A program made the position numbers and the translations under genes. From Chromobacterium haemolyticum (lineage in GTDB: Bacteria; Pseudomonadota; Gammaproteobacteria; Burkholderiales; Chromobacteriaceae): a stretch of 64,000 nt of DNA. Location: positions 62,001-126,000 of the forward strand of contig NZ_MUKU01000002.1 of NCBI RefSeq assembly GCF_002081825.1, given 5' to 3'. The notes below the pieces were generated by a model, which worked only from the letters and a program-made list of their open reading frames with translations, had not been told where the DNA came from and made no database searches. How positions within the stretch are numbered: the stretch's first letter is position 1; each line of letters starts with the position of its first letter. Positions 1-8,630 of the stretch are shown one piece after another.

Positions 1-1
1 C

Positions 2-97
2 GATTACTGCAACCAGCATTACGTCTACGACGAAGACGATGCCAACGGGTTGTTCGATTACGATGTGATCGCCGCGGCGCGCGAGGCCAGGCATTGA
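2..97 (+). CDS. C-terminal end of an unidentified protein (truncated by window edge)
   Basis: An open frame enters from the left edge and ends at a TGA at 95-97, giving the last 31 residues of a protein. The tail is rich in Tyr and Asp/Glu (it contains YDEDD) and ends in a short basic helix-like stretch. I do not recognise the family from so short a piece. An intrinsic terminator follows 35 bases later, which supports this being a real gene end. Confidence 0.5.
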   Translation, partial: DYCNQHYVYDEDDANGLFDYDVIAAAREARH

Positions 98-131
98 TGC
101 ATTTTTGTTAGTTTGGCAACAAACTTTCCAT

Positions 132-154
132 AAGCCGCTTATGCGGCTTTCTTT
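132..154 (+). terminator. Intrinsic terminator of the truncated first gene
   Basis: Stem AAGCCGC (132-138), four-base loop, GCGGCTT (143-149), then a T-rich tail. The rest of the 223-base gap before the collagenase is AT-rich, unlike the coding DNA around it, and probably holds the collagenase promoter; I could not fix convincing -35 and -10 boxes. Confidence 0.7.
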
Positions 155-320
155 ACGCTCTTTTTTGGGTGAAAAACAGGGTAAAAATACCAATGTTGTA
201 ATTATGGTTTAAATTGCTGGTTTTATTTTAAACTGAATTCTCATGACGATGGCTATTCTATATGATTTGAAATTCGCATATGAATATTGATGCGACATTT
301 TTAATGTCTTGGATAGCGTC

Positions 321-2978
321 ATGATAAAAACAGCTTCGCTCAGCGGCGTGCGCGCACTGAGTCTTTCCGTGATGGCCGCCGCCTTATTGGCCGGTTGCGT
401 CAGCGATTCCGAAAAAACAGCGCTCAGTCAGCCGGCGCCGCAGGCCAATCTGCCGCAGGCCGGCCATTCTTCGCACTCTCCGGCTTTGTCGGAGAAACCG
501 TCCTACCCCCACGGCCTGCCGCCCGGCGCGCCGGCCGACGGCGCCGGCCCCGGTGCCAAGCCGCAAGGGCCGATGCAGCAGACCGGCGCGCGTCGCGCCA
601 AGGAGGCCGCGGCCGCGCCGCAGTACGCCGACTGCGACGAAGCCAAGCTGGGACAATTGTCCGGCGCGGCCTTGGCGCGCTATGTCGCCAGCGTGCAGGG
701 CACTTGCATGAACCGCCTGTTCCAGGCGGACGCTTTCAGCTACCGGGTGGTATCGCCGGCGAATATGCGTGAAGTGGCGGCCGAGGCCCGCGCCCGCGCG
801 CAAGGCTGGGACGGCAAGAGCGCCAACGGCCTGTGGCCGCTGGCGGTGTTTTTGAAAGCCGGCTATTTCACCCAGTACAGCCACGCCGCGGAAGTGGGCG
901 ATTACGGCCGCCCGGTGGACGAGCCGGTGATGCAGGTGGTGAGCGCGCTGGCGGAAAACCCGGCGCTGTGGGGCGAGCCGGTGCGCGACGGCAGCGGCGA
1001 TCACGACGCTTGGTATCTGGCGACCGATCTGCGTCAGTCCGTGGCGGAAACCATGATCCTGGCGGATTCGGTGCGCAAGCCGGAGCACGCCTTGCCGTTG
1101 CTGCAGCGTTTCTTCGGCCGTTACAACGCCGCGGCGAAGAACAACTGGGCGCGCATCGCGCTGCATCCGATGCAGACCACCCTGTTCAATATGCATTACA
1201 CCGAGGGCTTCGCCGCCAAGGCGGGCGCCGGGCAACTGGATGCGCTGGCGACCAGCCTGGCAGGGCTGACCCGCGCCGGCCAGGCGGCTTTCGCCGATGA
1301 GCAGATGTATCTGAACACCGTGCGCGAAACCGGCCGTTTCATGCAATACCCGCGCACCGCCAAGCTGGCGGAAGACGCGGTGGCCGGCTTGCTGGGCGGC
1401 GAGAAATTCGGCGCTTCGTGGGCGGAAGCGGTGTACGCGCTGAAGAAGCTGGGCAAGGTGCCTTGCGAGCGCTACGGCATTTGCCAGGCGGAACAGGAAC
1501 TGAAAACCCATTTGTTCCCGCATAGCTGGAGTTTCGACAACGGCAATCTGGTGTTCGAAACCCCGCTGGCGCTGGCCGAAGTGGAGCCGCTCTACTACGC
1601 GATGAAGCAGGTACAGGCGCAACTGGGCCGGGTCAGCGGCATCAGCCAGCCGGTGAGCGGCGACACCAACGCCAAATTGCGCATGGTGATCTACGGCAGC
1701 AAGACCGCCTACCAGCGCTTCCAGGGCCTGCTCAATGAATTGTCCACCGACAACGGCGGCATTTACATCGAAAAGGACGGCACCTTCTACACCTTCCAGC
1801 GCGAAGTGCCGCGTGAGAGTTATCTGAGCCTGGAAGAGCTGGTGCGCCATGAATACGTGCACTATCTGTCCGGCCGCTTTATTCAACCGGGCATGTGGGG
1901 CAGCTCGGAGTTCTATCGCGATGACCGCCGCATGGCCTGGTACGACGAGGGCTTCGCCGAATTCATGGCCTGGAGCACGTCGCGCGACGGCATCAAGGTG
2001 CGCGGCCACGTGGTGGACGTGGTGGCCAACGGCTGGCCGCAAAGCTATCTGGAACCATCCCGCATCATGCGTTCCAGCTATAGCGACGGTTGGGACTTCT
2101 ACAGTCATTCCGCCTTGTGGTTCTACTACCTGAACCAGCAACAGCCGGGCCGTATCGCCGAGATTCTGGCCTCGCTGCGCGCCGACGACGTCAAGCGCTT
2201 CGACGCCCTGGTGGCGGAAATGGGCCGCGACGTCGGTCTGGTGCAGGGCTTCCACGACTATGTGGGCCGCCAGGTGGAGGCGCAGCGCGCCGGTCAACTG
2301 GGCAATACCTCGACCGAGCGGGGCGTGGACTGGCTGAAACAGGGGGAGTGGCAGGCCGGCGAGATCGGCGCGATCGAGGGCGCGATGCGCCGCTATCTGC
2401 CGGTGGCCTGCCGAGTGTGGGCTGACGGCGAGCGCAGCGCTCTGCGCCGCTTCGAATGCGACGGCGCTTTGCCGCTGCGTTCCGGCACCGCCACCTTGGC
2501 GCGCCAGGAGCTGGACAAGACGCTGGATTCCGCGCTGCAGAACCTGCTGCGCGGTAGCGGCATCAACAATATGATGGCGCTTAACTGCGCGGCCACCGAC
2601 TACGACTTCAAGGCCAAGCGCGCCGCGCTGCGCTGCGAAGGTCCGTTGGGTCCGGCCGCGTCGCAGCCGGGCGGCGGCGACGCCCGGCTGGGTTTGGCCA
2701 AGCTCAGCTATTCCAGCCCTGTGCGCTGCCTGCGTGGCCAGTTGCAAGGCGTGGGCGAGCCGGACGGCTATAGCCTGGTAAGCGGCCCCAAGCTCGGCCG
2801 CGCCATCATGGCCGACCACGGCGCTTTCAACTACCGTCGCGATCAGGACCAGCCGGGCGTGGCAGACCAGATCACCGTGCGCGTGCGCAAGGGCGCGCAA
2901 ACGCGGGATGTGGTGGTGCAATTGCTGGCGACGCCGGTGAATATGTCGGACGAGGAGTGCTGGGCCCGCGCCGGTTGA
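321..2978 (+). CDS. Peptidase M9 microbial collagenase, predicted lipoprotein
   Basis: Zinc metallopeptidase of the M9 (bacterial collagenase) family, 885 residues. The N-terminus is a lipoprotein signal with lipobox LAGC (Cys26), followed by a Pro/Gly-rich linker to about residue 100, the M9 N-terminal activator region and the catalytic domain. The zinc site is HEYVH (His510, Glu511, His514) with the third ligand Glu543 in the WYDEGFAEF motif, spaced as in clostridial and Vibrio collagenases. The last ~250 residues contain cysteines and are not an obvious PKD or collagen-binding domain. A TTG at 309 is in frame, but the ATG at 321 gives a cleaner signal peptide and has GGA seven bases upstream. 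The gene stands alone between terminators. Expected on the outer membrane or cell surface, degrading collagen or gelatin; the substrate is inferred from the family. Confidence 0.92.
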   Translation: MIKTASLSGVRALSLSVMAAALLAGCVSDSEKTALSQPAPQANLPQAGHSSHSPALSEKPSYPHGLPPGAPADGAGPGAKPQGPMQQTGARRAKEAAAAPQYADCDEAKLGQLSGAALARYVASVQGTCMNRLFQADAFSYRVVSPANMREVAAEARARAQGWDGKSANGLWPLAVFLKAGYFTQYSHAAEVGDYGRPVDEPVMQVVSALAENPALWGEPVRDGSGDHDAWYLATDLRQSVAETMILADSVRKPEHALPLLQRFFGRYNAAAKNNWARIALHPMQTTLFNMHYTEGFAAKAGAGQLDALATSLAGLTRAGQAAFADEQMYLNTVRETGRFMQYPRTAKLAEDAVAGLLGGEKFGASWAEAVYALKKLGKVPCERYGICQAEQELKTHLFPHSWSFDNGNLVFETPLALAEVEPLYYAMKQVQAQLGRVSGISQPVSGDTNAKLRMVIYGSKTAYQRFQGLLNELSTDNGGIYIEKDGTFYTFQREVPRESYLSLEELVRHEYVHYLSGRFIQPGMWGSSEFYRDDRRMAWYDEGFAEFMAWSTSRDGIKVRGHVVDVVANGWPQSYLEPSRIMRSSYSDGWDFYSHSALWFYYLNQQQPGRIAEILASLRADDVKRFDALVAEMGRDVGLVQGFHDYVGRQVEAQRAGQLGNTSTERGVDWLKQGEWQAGEIGAIEGAMRRYLPVACRVWADGERSALRRFECDGALPLRSGTATLARQELDKTLDSALQNLLRGSGINNMMALNCAATDYDFKAKRAALRCEGPLGPAASQPGGGDARLGLAKLSYSSPVRCLRGQLQGVGEPDGYSLVSGPKLGRAIMADHGAFNYRRDQDQPGVADQITVRVRKGAQTRDVVVQLLATPVNMSDEECWARAG

Positions 2979-2999
2979 GGCGTGTCTGAGGCATGAATG

Positions 3000-3029
3000 A
3001 AAAGAGCCGGGAGATTCCCGGCTCTTTTT
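3000..3029. terminator. Bidirectional terminator between collagenase and patatin gene
   Basis: Near-perfect inverted repeat AAAAGAGCCGGGA / TCCCGGCTCTTTTT. The A-run and T-run flank the stem, so it can stop both the collagenase (plus) and the patatin-like gene (minus, stop at 3033). Confidence 0.85.
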
Positions 3030-3032
3030 GTG

Positions 3033-4109
3033 TTAGAGCGCTTGAACCTGGCCCAGATCCGGCTGTTCCAGCCAAGCCATGAAGGCGTCGCCCAGCCGTT
3101 GGCTCTCGGCGGTGGCCTGGCGCCAGACCTGCTGGCGCTGAGCGTCCCGGCCCAGGTAGCGGTGAAAGTCCTGGCGGTCCGGCAGCTTGCCGCCGGGCAG
3201 GCGCGCCAGATAGTCGCGCGACGGCGAGATCAGCACGGTGTTGGCGTGGTGGGCCGGGTTGGGCCGGCGCCAGGGCAGGAATTTATCGAACCAGCCGGGC
3301 ACGATGCGCTGGGTGAAGTGCGGATAGAGCACGATGTCGTCGCCCTGGGCGAAGGGGAAGTCCAGGTGGTAGTCGGTCAGGCCGCCGTCTCGATAAGTGG
3401 CCGCCGGGGCGCCTGGCAGCTGCACGCCGCTGAGCACGCCGGGAATGGCGATGGTACCCATCAGCGCGGTGTCCAGATTGTCTGGCCCCAAGGGCTGGCA
3501 CAGCGTGGGGATGCCGTCCTCGGGCTTGAAGTGCAAGGCGCTGCGGGGATCATGGCAGATTACCCGGCTGAAAGCGTGGCGCAGCAGGCTACGCGACACA
3601 GCGTTGAGCGCGGCGCTCAACGCCAGGCCGCCCAGCAACGCGGCGCGCGCTTCGCTGGAGAGTAGGCCGTGGGAACGCACCAACAACAGACTAAGCTGAT
3701 AGTGCGGATGGTCTATCAGCGCGCCGCGTGCCGCCGGCGCTAGTATCTCATCCAGCATCAGGCGGGTCTGGCGGGTAATTTCGGCCACGCTGGAGTCCGC
3801 CGCGTAGGTTTCATCGGTGTAGCGCTCCGCCAGCCGGGCCAGCGCCTGGCGCGGTTCGGCCTGCATCGCGCAAGCGAAGCGCCAGCCGCCGATGGAGGCG
3901 CCAACCAGTTCGCGCCGGCGCGGGTTGCCGTTCAGCCATTCGAACACCGCCTGATCCAGGCCGGTGATGCCTATCGCCTTGGGGCCGCCGGCGGCGCCGG
4001 GCAGAATGGCAACGCTGGCGGCGGGCAGGCCCTGGCGCGCCAGCAGCTTGCGGGCGTGCGCGCCGGCCTTGATCACGAGGGGCTGGTAGGGAATATGGAT
4101 GGCGGACAT
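3033..4109 (-). CDS. Patatin-like phospholipase family protein
   Basis: Predicted lipid acyl hydrolase of 358 residues. Family marks are visible: a Gly-rich oxyanion loop (PGAAGGPKAIG, residues 37-47), the nucleophile elbow GASIGG with Ser72, and the second dyad residue Asp241 in a DGG motif (YRDGGLTDY). No signal peptide or membrane segment, so probably cytoplasmic or peripheral on the membrane. It is transcribed alone, convergent with the collagenase and divergent from the GAF gene at 4220; the 110-base gap must hold both promoters. Substrate cannot be read from sequence; phospholipid or neutral lipid is the family expectation. Confidence 0.85.
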   Translation of the reverse strand: MSAIHIPYQPLVIKAGAHARKLLARQGLPAASVAILPGAAGGPKAIGITGLDQAVFEWLNGNPRRRELVGASIGGWRFACAMQAEPRQALARLAERYTDETYAADSSVAEITRQTRLMLDEILAPAARGALIDHPHYQLSLLLVRSHGLLSSEARAALLGGLALSAALNAVSRSLLRHAFSRVICHDPRSALHFKPEDGIPTLCQPLGPDNLDTALMGTIAIPGVLSGVQLPGAPAATYRDGGLTDYHLDFPFAQGDDIVLYPHFTQRIVPGWFDKFLPWRRPNPAHHANTVLISPSRDYLARLPGGKLPDRQDFHRYLGRDAQRQQVWRQATAESQRLGDAFMAWLEQPDLGQVQAL

Positions 4110-4219
4110 GGTGTCTTATTCTGGACTGGGGTTGGCCAGCGCGGGGCGGTTTTTGGTATCCTGCTGGGTTTCGATATTCATTCGCATCAGGCGGCGGTGC
4201 CGCCTTCAGGAGCACAGTC

Positions 4220-4945
4220 ATGATACCCGTAAGCCAACTGGCCGACTATCTGCGCGAGCAGAGTCTGGAACTGGATCGCACCGAGCTGCAGATCGCGGTG
4301 TTGACCCTGTCCGCGGTATTGAGCGCGGACAAGCCGGCGGCGCGCCAGGACCTGTACCGCTATCGGGTGCCCAAATTGAGCGAGGACGGCAGTTGCTCCT
4401 TGTTTGAAGAACTGGCCGACGAACCGTACGATCTGGCGCCGTTGTTCGGCGGCGAAAGCCCGGAAGCCACGGCGGCCTTGCGCAATCTGCACGCGCTGGT
4501 GGAGTCGGTAAACCACAAGGTGGGCGCGGACTGGCTGGGCGTGTACCGCAAGTTAGGCAAGGGCCAGCAGGCCAAGTTGGTTAAGCTGGCCTACCAGGGC
4601 GTGCCCAGCCGCGCCGAGTTTCCTTTGACCGAGGCCTTCGCCGAGTACAGCAACAACAGCCGGGTGGGACTGACCGGCTGGGCGGTGTTGATTGAGGACG
4701 TCAAGGCTTGGCGTGCCGAGGGCGGCGGTTATTACGAGTGCGATCCCAAAGTCATGAGCGAGGTCTGCCTGCCGGTGCTGGGCCGGGACGACAATGTGCT
4801 GGGCATTCTGGACGCCGAGGCGTCCCGCGCCGGTTTCTTCACGCCGGAGCTGCTGGTGTGGCTGGCGGCGCTGGCCATCGTGTTGGCCGAGCCCTTCGCC
4901 GCTTTGCCGCTGGCGCTTGAAAATCCGGAAGCCGACCACAGTTAA
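4220..4945 (+). CDS. GAF domain-containing protein
   Basis: Soluble 241-residue protein. Residues ~75-225 match the GAF fold pattern: a helix with VESVNHKVGADWLGVY, a core ending SEVCLPVLG, and a final strand VLGILDAEA typical of free-methionine-sulfoxide-reductase-like GAF domains. The N-terminal ~70 residues form a separate helical part. Start supported by AGGAG at 4208-4212, seven bases before the ATG. It lies 54 bases before ribA on the same strand, so co-transcription is possible. I see only one cysteine in the GAF core (SEVCLPV), so fRMsr activity is not assured; a sensory or ligand-binding role is equally possible. Confidence 0.75.
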   Translation: MIPVSQLADYLREQSLELDRTELQIAVLTLSAVLSADKPAARQDLYRYRVPKLSEDGSCSLFEELADEPYDLAPLFGGESPEATAALRNLHALVESVNHKVGADWLGVYRKLGKGQQAKLVKLAYQGVPSRAEFPLTEAFAEYSNNSRVGLTGWAVLIEDVKAWRAEGGGYYECDPKVMSEVCLPVLGRDDNVLGILDAEASRAGFFTPELLVWLAALAIVLAEPFAALPLALENPEADHS

Positions 4946-4999
4946 TAAAGATTATCGCGCGCGGATTCAGCTGCGCTTATCAGGTTTAGCGGAGAAATA

Positions 5000-5623
5000 A
5001 TGTCATTGCCTGCTGTCGAGCTCAGCGCGGATGAGCCGAGGATGGAATACGTCGCCAGTTGCAAGCTGCCCACCCCTTGGGGTGAGTTCACCATGCATGG
5101 TTTTGAAGAAGTGGGAGGCCGCGAGCACATCGCGTTGACCCTGGGCACGATAGACGACGGCGAGCCGGTGCTGTCGCGGCTGCATTCGGAATGCCTGACC
5201 GGAGACGCGCTGTTTTCGCTGCGCTGCGACTGCGGCTTCCAATTGGAGGCGGCCTTGTCCGCCATTGCCGCCGAAGGTCGCGGCGCCTTGCTGTACCTGC
5301 GCCAGGAAGGCCGCGGCATTGGTCTGATCAACAAGATCCGCGCTTATCAGCTGCAGGACGGTGGCGCCGACACGGTGGAAGCCAACGAGCGGCTGGGCTT
5401 CCCCGCCGACATGCGTGATTTCCGCATTGCCCGTTACATGCTGGAACAGCTGGGCGTATCGCGGGTGCGGGTGATGACCAATAATCCCCGCAAGATCGAA
5501 ACCCTGCGCACCGCCGGCATCGATGTGGTGGAGCGGGTGCCGCTGGAGGTGGGGCGCAATCCCCACAACGACCGCTATCTGGACACCAAGGCCAGCAAGC
5601 TGGGCCATATGTTGTTCAAGTGA
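5000..5623 (+). CDS. ribA: GTP cyclohydrolase II
   Basis: Catalyses the first step of riboflavin synthesis, converting GTP to 2,5-diamino-6-ribosylamino-pyrimidinone phosphate, formate and pyrophosphate. The zinc site is Cys65, Cys76 and Cys78 in [19 protein letters not shown]. The catalytic loop RQEGRGIGL and the C-terminal NPHN...Y motif are intact. 207 residues, close to the stand-alone E. coli enzyme, with no fused RibB domain. GGAG lies three to nine bases before the ATG. A strong terminator follows, so ribA ends its transcript here; I see no FMN riboswitch in the short upstream gap. Confidence 0.96.
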   Translation: MSLPAVELSADEPRMEYVASCKLPTPWGEFTMHGFEEVGGREHIALTLGTIDDGEPVLSRLHSECLTGDALFSLRCDCGFQLEAALSAIAAEGRGALLYLRQEGRGIGLINKIRAYQLQDGGADTVEANERLGFPADMRDFRIARYMLEQLGVSRVRVMTNNPRKIETLRTAGIDVVERVPLEVGRNPHNDRYLDTKASKLGHMLFK

Positions 5624-5661
5624 ATGGCCGCGTCAAAGCGGCGCAAGCAGGATGTGAACGA

Positions 5662-5686
5662 ACGGGAGCCGAGGGCTCCCGTTTTT
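5662..5686 (+). terminator. ribA terminator
   Basis: Nine-base stem ACGGGAGCC / GGCTCCCGT with loop GAG and a TTTT tail on the plus strand. The tail reaches the stop codon of the convergent gene at 5686. Confidence 0.85.
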
Positions 5687-6330
5687 CATGTCAGCGCCGC
5701 AGTCAGTTCCGGCCAGCGGGCGGCTAGTTCGTCCACCTCCAGCGCGGCGGGGAAGGGCAGTCGCCGGCGCGTGGCGGCGATCTCGTAGTCAATGCCGTGG
5801 CAGTCTGCCCCCAGCAAGCGGACGCCGGCGGGCAAGGCGGCGCTCTGCGTCAGCAGCTCCGCTTCTTGTTCCGCTTCCAGCGTCGGGCCGTCAAGCCACT
5901 GCTCGGCCTCCAGCCAGCCCATGCGGCCGAAGCCTTCTATATAGCGCAACCGTTGCGGCCGCAGCCGGTAGAAGGCGAAGTCCAGCTGCAGCCAGTCTTC
6001 GGCCTCCGGCTGGTAGCGCAGGTGGCGCGCCAGCTCCAGCGGGGTGGGTTGGAAGGCTTCCATATCACCCAGCAGGGTCAGGCGCGCGCCGCTTTGGCTG
6101 GACGCCGCCGCCGGGTCCAGCAGCGCCATGCTGCAGCGCGGGTCGGCCCGCAGGTTCTTGCAGTGTTCGGCCAGCGCGCTGAGGCAGAGCGTGGGCCGGT
6201 GGCGGGCGTCGGGCACGCAGGGTATCGGTGTGGCGTAGGGGTAGCCGGCCAGCTGAGTGCTGTGAGTGGCCAGGCTGGCGTGGGCGCCGCGGTGAAGTAG
6301 ATGGATGGCGGCGGCGGGCGGGATTTTCAT
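5686..6330 (-). CDS. HugZ/pyridoxamine-phosphate-oxidase-like FMN-binding split-barrel protein
   Basis: 214 residues. The N-terminal ~150 residues resemble the split-barrel flavin or heme-binding fold of HugZ and related proteins: a HASLATHS strand, a GYPYATPIP strand, an SALAEHCKNL segment, and a D/R-rich FYRLRPQRLRYIEGFGRMGW motif near residue 140. The C-terminal part (ADCHGIDYEI onward) resembles the DUF2470-type tail. HugZ proteins take part in heme-iron use in some bacteria, but there are no heme-uptake genes beside this one, so function is open. It is convergent with ribA; a flavin-binding protein beside a riboflavin gene may be coincidence. Confidence 0.75.
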   Translation of the reverse strand: MKIPPAAAIHLLHRGAHASLATHSTQLAGYPYATPIPCVPDARHRPTLCLSALAEHCKNLRADPRCSMALLDPAAASSQSGARLTLLGDMEAFQPTPLELARHLRYQPEAEDWLQLDFAFYRLRPQRLRYIEGFGRMGWLEAEQWLDGPTLEAEQEAELLTQSAALPAGVRLLGADCHGIDYEIAATRRRLPFPAALEVDELAARWPELTAALT

Positions 6331-6385
6331 GTTGGGTTCTCGGCGCGAAGTGGGCTCATCTTAGCCGGCGCCGGGGCCGGGCGCA

Positions 6386-6410
6386 AAAAAGCCCCGGCGG
6401 ACCGGGGCTC
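6386..6410 (-). terminator. Terminator of the S53 peptidase gene
   Basis: Stem AGCCCCGG / CCGGGGCT with a four-base loop. Read on the minus strand it ends in a run of six T, placed 20 bases after the sedolisin stop codon. Confidence 0.85.
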
Positions 6411-6430
6411 AAGGAGAGAGGGCGTTGAGA

Positions 6431-8059
6431 TTAGAACCCTGGAGTCCTGGCGATGAAGACGTTCAGGTTGGCGATGTTCAAGCTGCCCCAGCCGGTGGTG
6501 TAGTCCCAGCCCTTGGCGGCGCTGTAAGCGCCGTTGCTGCCGCTGGTGACGTCGTGATACAGCGAGGGGTTGGCCTTGAAGTATTTGTAAATCGACGGCG
6601 CCGGCGAGTGGATGTTGTTGCCGTTGGCCGATTCGATCCGCGCCCAGAAGCCGGTGAACAGCGGCGCCGCCAGGCTGGTGCCGCCGATCTGCGAGGTGCT
6701 GCCGTTGACCAGCACCAGCGCGCCGCTATTGGGGTCGGCGTCGAAGGAGACGTCGGGCACGCCGCGCTTGGTTTTGGAAATGGTCAACACGCCGGCGCTG
6801 CTCTGCCAAGCAGGGGCGCTCTCGGTATAGCTGGGGCCGCCGCCGCCGCCGTTCCAGGTGCTTTCCGACAGATACGCGGTCTTGCCGCTGGTGGACAAGG
6901 TGGTGCCTCCCACCGCGATCACGTAGGGCGATACCGCCGGGTAGCTCTGGCGCGCGGTGCGGCCGCCGCACTCGTAGGAGCCGGAGTCGCCGGTGGATAC
7001 CGAGAAGGTCTGGCCCTGGGCCACCGCCGCCTGGAAGATCTGGTCGGCGCTGGCGGTCATGCCGTCGCTTTGGGCGCTGGTTTCGCATTCGCCCAGCGAC
7101 ACGTTGATCACCTTGGCCGTGCCGTCGCTGACCGCGGCGTTGAAGGCGGCGGTAATATCGGCGTTGGTCATCGACGGCGCCACGTAGAAGTTCATCTGTT
7201 GAACCGCGCCGCCGGCGGCGGCAAGGATGTCCTGGCTGTCCAGGTTCCATTCTTCTGTGCCGGAGGTGTCGCTGGTGGGCGTGCCGCTGTTGATCACCGA
7301 GGTGGCCACCGTGCCGTAGCCGGCGCTGCTGGCGAAGTCCTGCAGATCGCTCAGCGTCTGGCTCAGGTCGCCCTCTGCGATGATGCCGACGGTGGTGTTG
7401 CCGGCCGGCGGTAGGCTGTTCGCGTTGTAGATGGACGGGAAGTCGGTGGGAGAGTGGCCGCTGACGCTGGCGGTCTTGAAGGCCTGCGGCGTTGGGTGGC
7501 GCAAGGCGGTGTGGAACTGGTGGACGTTTTGCAGGCCGTGCACCGCCAGAACGATGTCGGCCAACTGGCTGGGCACCTGAGCGTTGGCGACATTGGCGAA
7601 GGCCTGACGGCCGTTGATGTCGTAGCGGTGCAGGGTGGTCTGGAAGCCTGCCTTGACGGTGGCGGCGCTGCCGTCGGCCGTGATCAGCAGGCGGTTGGGC
7701 GCCACCTTGATGTTGCGGAAGCCGCTGGCCTGCAAATGCTTGACCACGGTTTGTGCTTGCGCCTCGGTGGGCGAGAAGCGGCGCAGGAACTCGGCCTTGC
7801 TCAGGTAGTGCTTGCTGCGGCCTTGCAGGATGTCCTGAGTGAGCGCGTCCAGCTGCGCTTTGTCGCGTACTTTCAAGGCCACGGCGATGTGCACGCTCTG
7901 GCCGGCGGCGACTTCGCCGCTATCCTGCGCTTGCGGGATCAGCGTTTGCACAGGATGAGCCAGGGTGTTGGTGGACTGCCAGTTGAGGGTTGTTGCTTGC
8001 GCCGCGATGCTGAAGAAGGCGGCGGACACCAGTGCGACCGTGTATTGCTTGGCAAACAT
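6431..8059 (-). CDS. Secreted S53 family serine-carboxyl peptidase (sedolisin/pseudomonalisin type)
   Basis: 542-residue secreted acid peptidase. Signal peptide to about Ala22 (SIAAQA), then a pro-kumamolisin activation domain (~residues 25-190), then the subtilisin-fold catalytic domain. Catalytic residues seen: Glu270 and Asp274 in EEWNLD, and Ser462 in GGTSLAAP; the C-terminal calcium-site region DVTSGSNG...GWDYTTGWG is present. Start supported by AGGAGA upstream. Monocistronic, with a strong terminator. Family members act at acidic pH outside the cell. Together with the M9 collagenase it is the second secreted peptidase within 8 kb. Confidence 0.92.
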   Translation of the reverse strand: MFAKQYTVALVSAAFFSIAAQATTLNWQSTNTLAHPVQTLIPQAQDSGEVAAGQSVHIAVALKVRDKAQLDALTQDILQGRSKHYLSKAEFLRRFSPTEAQAQTVVKHLQASGFRNIKVAPNRLLITADGSAATVKAGFQTTLHRYDINGRQAFANVANAQVPSQLADIVLAVHGLQNVHQFHTALRHPTPQAFKTASVSGHSPTDFPSIYNANSLPPAGNTTVGIIAEGDLSQTLSDLQDFASSAGYGTVATSVINSGTPTSDTSGTEEWNLDSQDILAAAGGAVQQMNFYVAPSMTNADITAAFNAAVSDGTAKVINVSLGECETSAQSDGMTASADQIFQAAVAQGQTFSVSTGDSGSYECGGRTARQSYPAVSPYVIAVGGTTLSTSGKTAYLSESTWNGGGGGPSYTESAPAWQSSAGVLTISKTKRGVPDVSFDADPNSGALVLVNGSTSQIGGTSLAAPLFTGFWARIESANGNNIHSPAPSIYKYFKANPSLYHDVTSGSNGAYSAAKGWDYTTGWGSLNIANLNVFIARTPGF

Positions 8060-8408
8060 TCACTTCTCCTCTGAAGAAGTACCGCGCGGGCCTGCTCTTG
8101 GGCAAGGCCCTTGGACCAGGCTTGTAGTCGCTCGACGGCGCGCCTTTGATCCAGATTGGTTGCCCTTGGTGCGGAAGGGCTGCTCCCGATGGGGAACGCT
8201 GAATGTGTAATCCCAAACCTCAAGTGATGACAAGTAAATTATTGATCAGCGTCAAATCTGTATGCAAAACGCAAAAATATGAGGCATGCGATGTGTTTGT
8301 TTAATGGCTTCCATGAATATGTCTGATGGGTTGTGAGGCGCTTGGCGTTTCTTCAGCGCTGCGCGATTGGAGGCTAAACAGGAGAGGGGTGGTTGAGGCT
8401 GCGATTTT

Positions 8409-8431
8409 ACTCATGCGGCGCATGAGTTTTT
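8409..8431 (+). terminator. Orphan terminator-like hairpin in the gap 8060-8484
   Basis: Perfect stem ACTCATGC / GCATGAGT with a three-base loop and a T5 tail, facing the plus strand. No plus-strand gene precedes it. The 425-base gap otherwise holds the upstream region of the S53 gene (AT-rich at 8220-8310) and the edge of a MITE. The hairpin could end a small RNA starting near 8230-8300, but I cannot point to a convincing promoter. Confidence 0.35.
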
Positions 8432-8487
8432 GCTGCGCTAGCCAACGTGCGGACTGGTGACGCGCCGTGGGCGCTGACGGGGGCTTA

Positions 8488-8630
8488 GAACCTGTTCAAA
8501 GTCTGCTGCGCTTCATGAGGCGCTGCAGGGTGGGTGCGCCTCCGGAATGCTATTTACCACTTGTAAACTCCGCTTCCTCAGCCGTTTTCGCCTTGTCTCG
8601 CTCTTGCTCACGAGACTTTAGAGCAGGCTT
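8488..8630 (-). mobile_element. MITE-like element, copy A (inverted orientation)
   Basis: About 143 bp with imperfect inverted ends (left GAACCTGTTCAAAGTCT, right AGACTTTAGAGCAGGCTT), flanked by TTA at 8485-8487 and 8631-8633. The right TTA is the stop codon of glnD. It contains the shared core CGTTTTCGCCTTGTCTCGC in the orientation opposite to copies B, C and D. Belongs to the TTCAAAGTCT-ended subfamily, which is more diverged than copies C-E. No coding capacity. Confidence 0.8.

Noticed and set aside
384-2921. 845-codon minus-strand frame opposite the collagenase
   Set aside because: His/Ala/Gly-rich shadow typical of GC-rich genes. The plus strand has the lipobox and the full zinc motif.
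4187-4945. Minus-strand frames opposite the GAF gene
   Set aside because: No domain or ribosome-binding site; the plus-strand gene has AGGAG at the proper distance.
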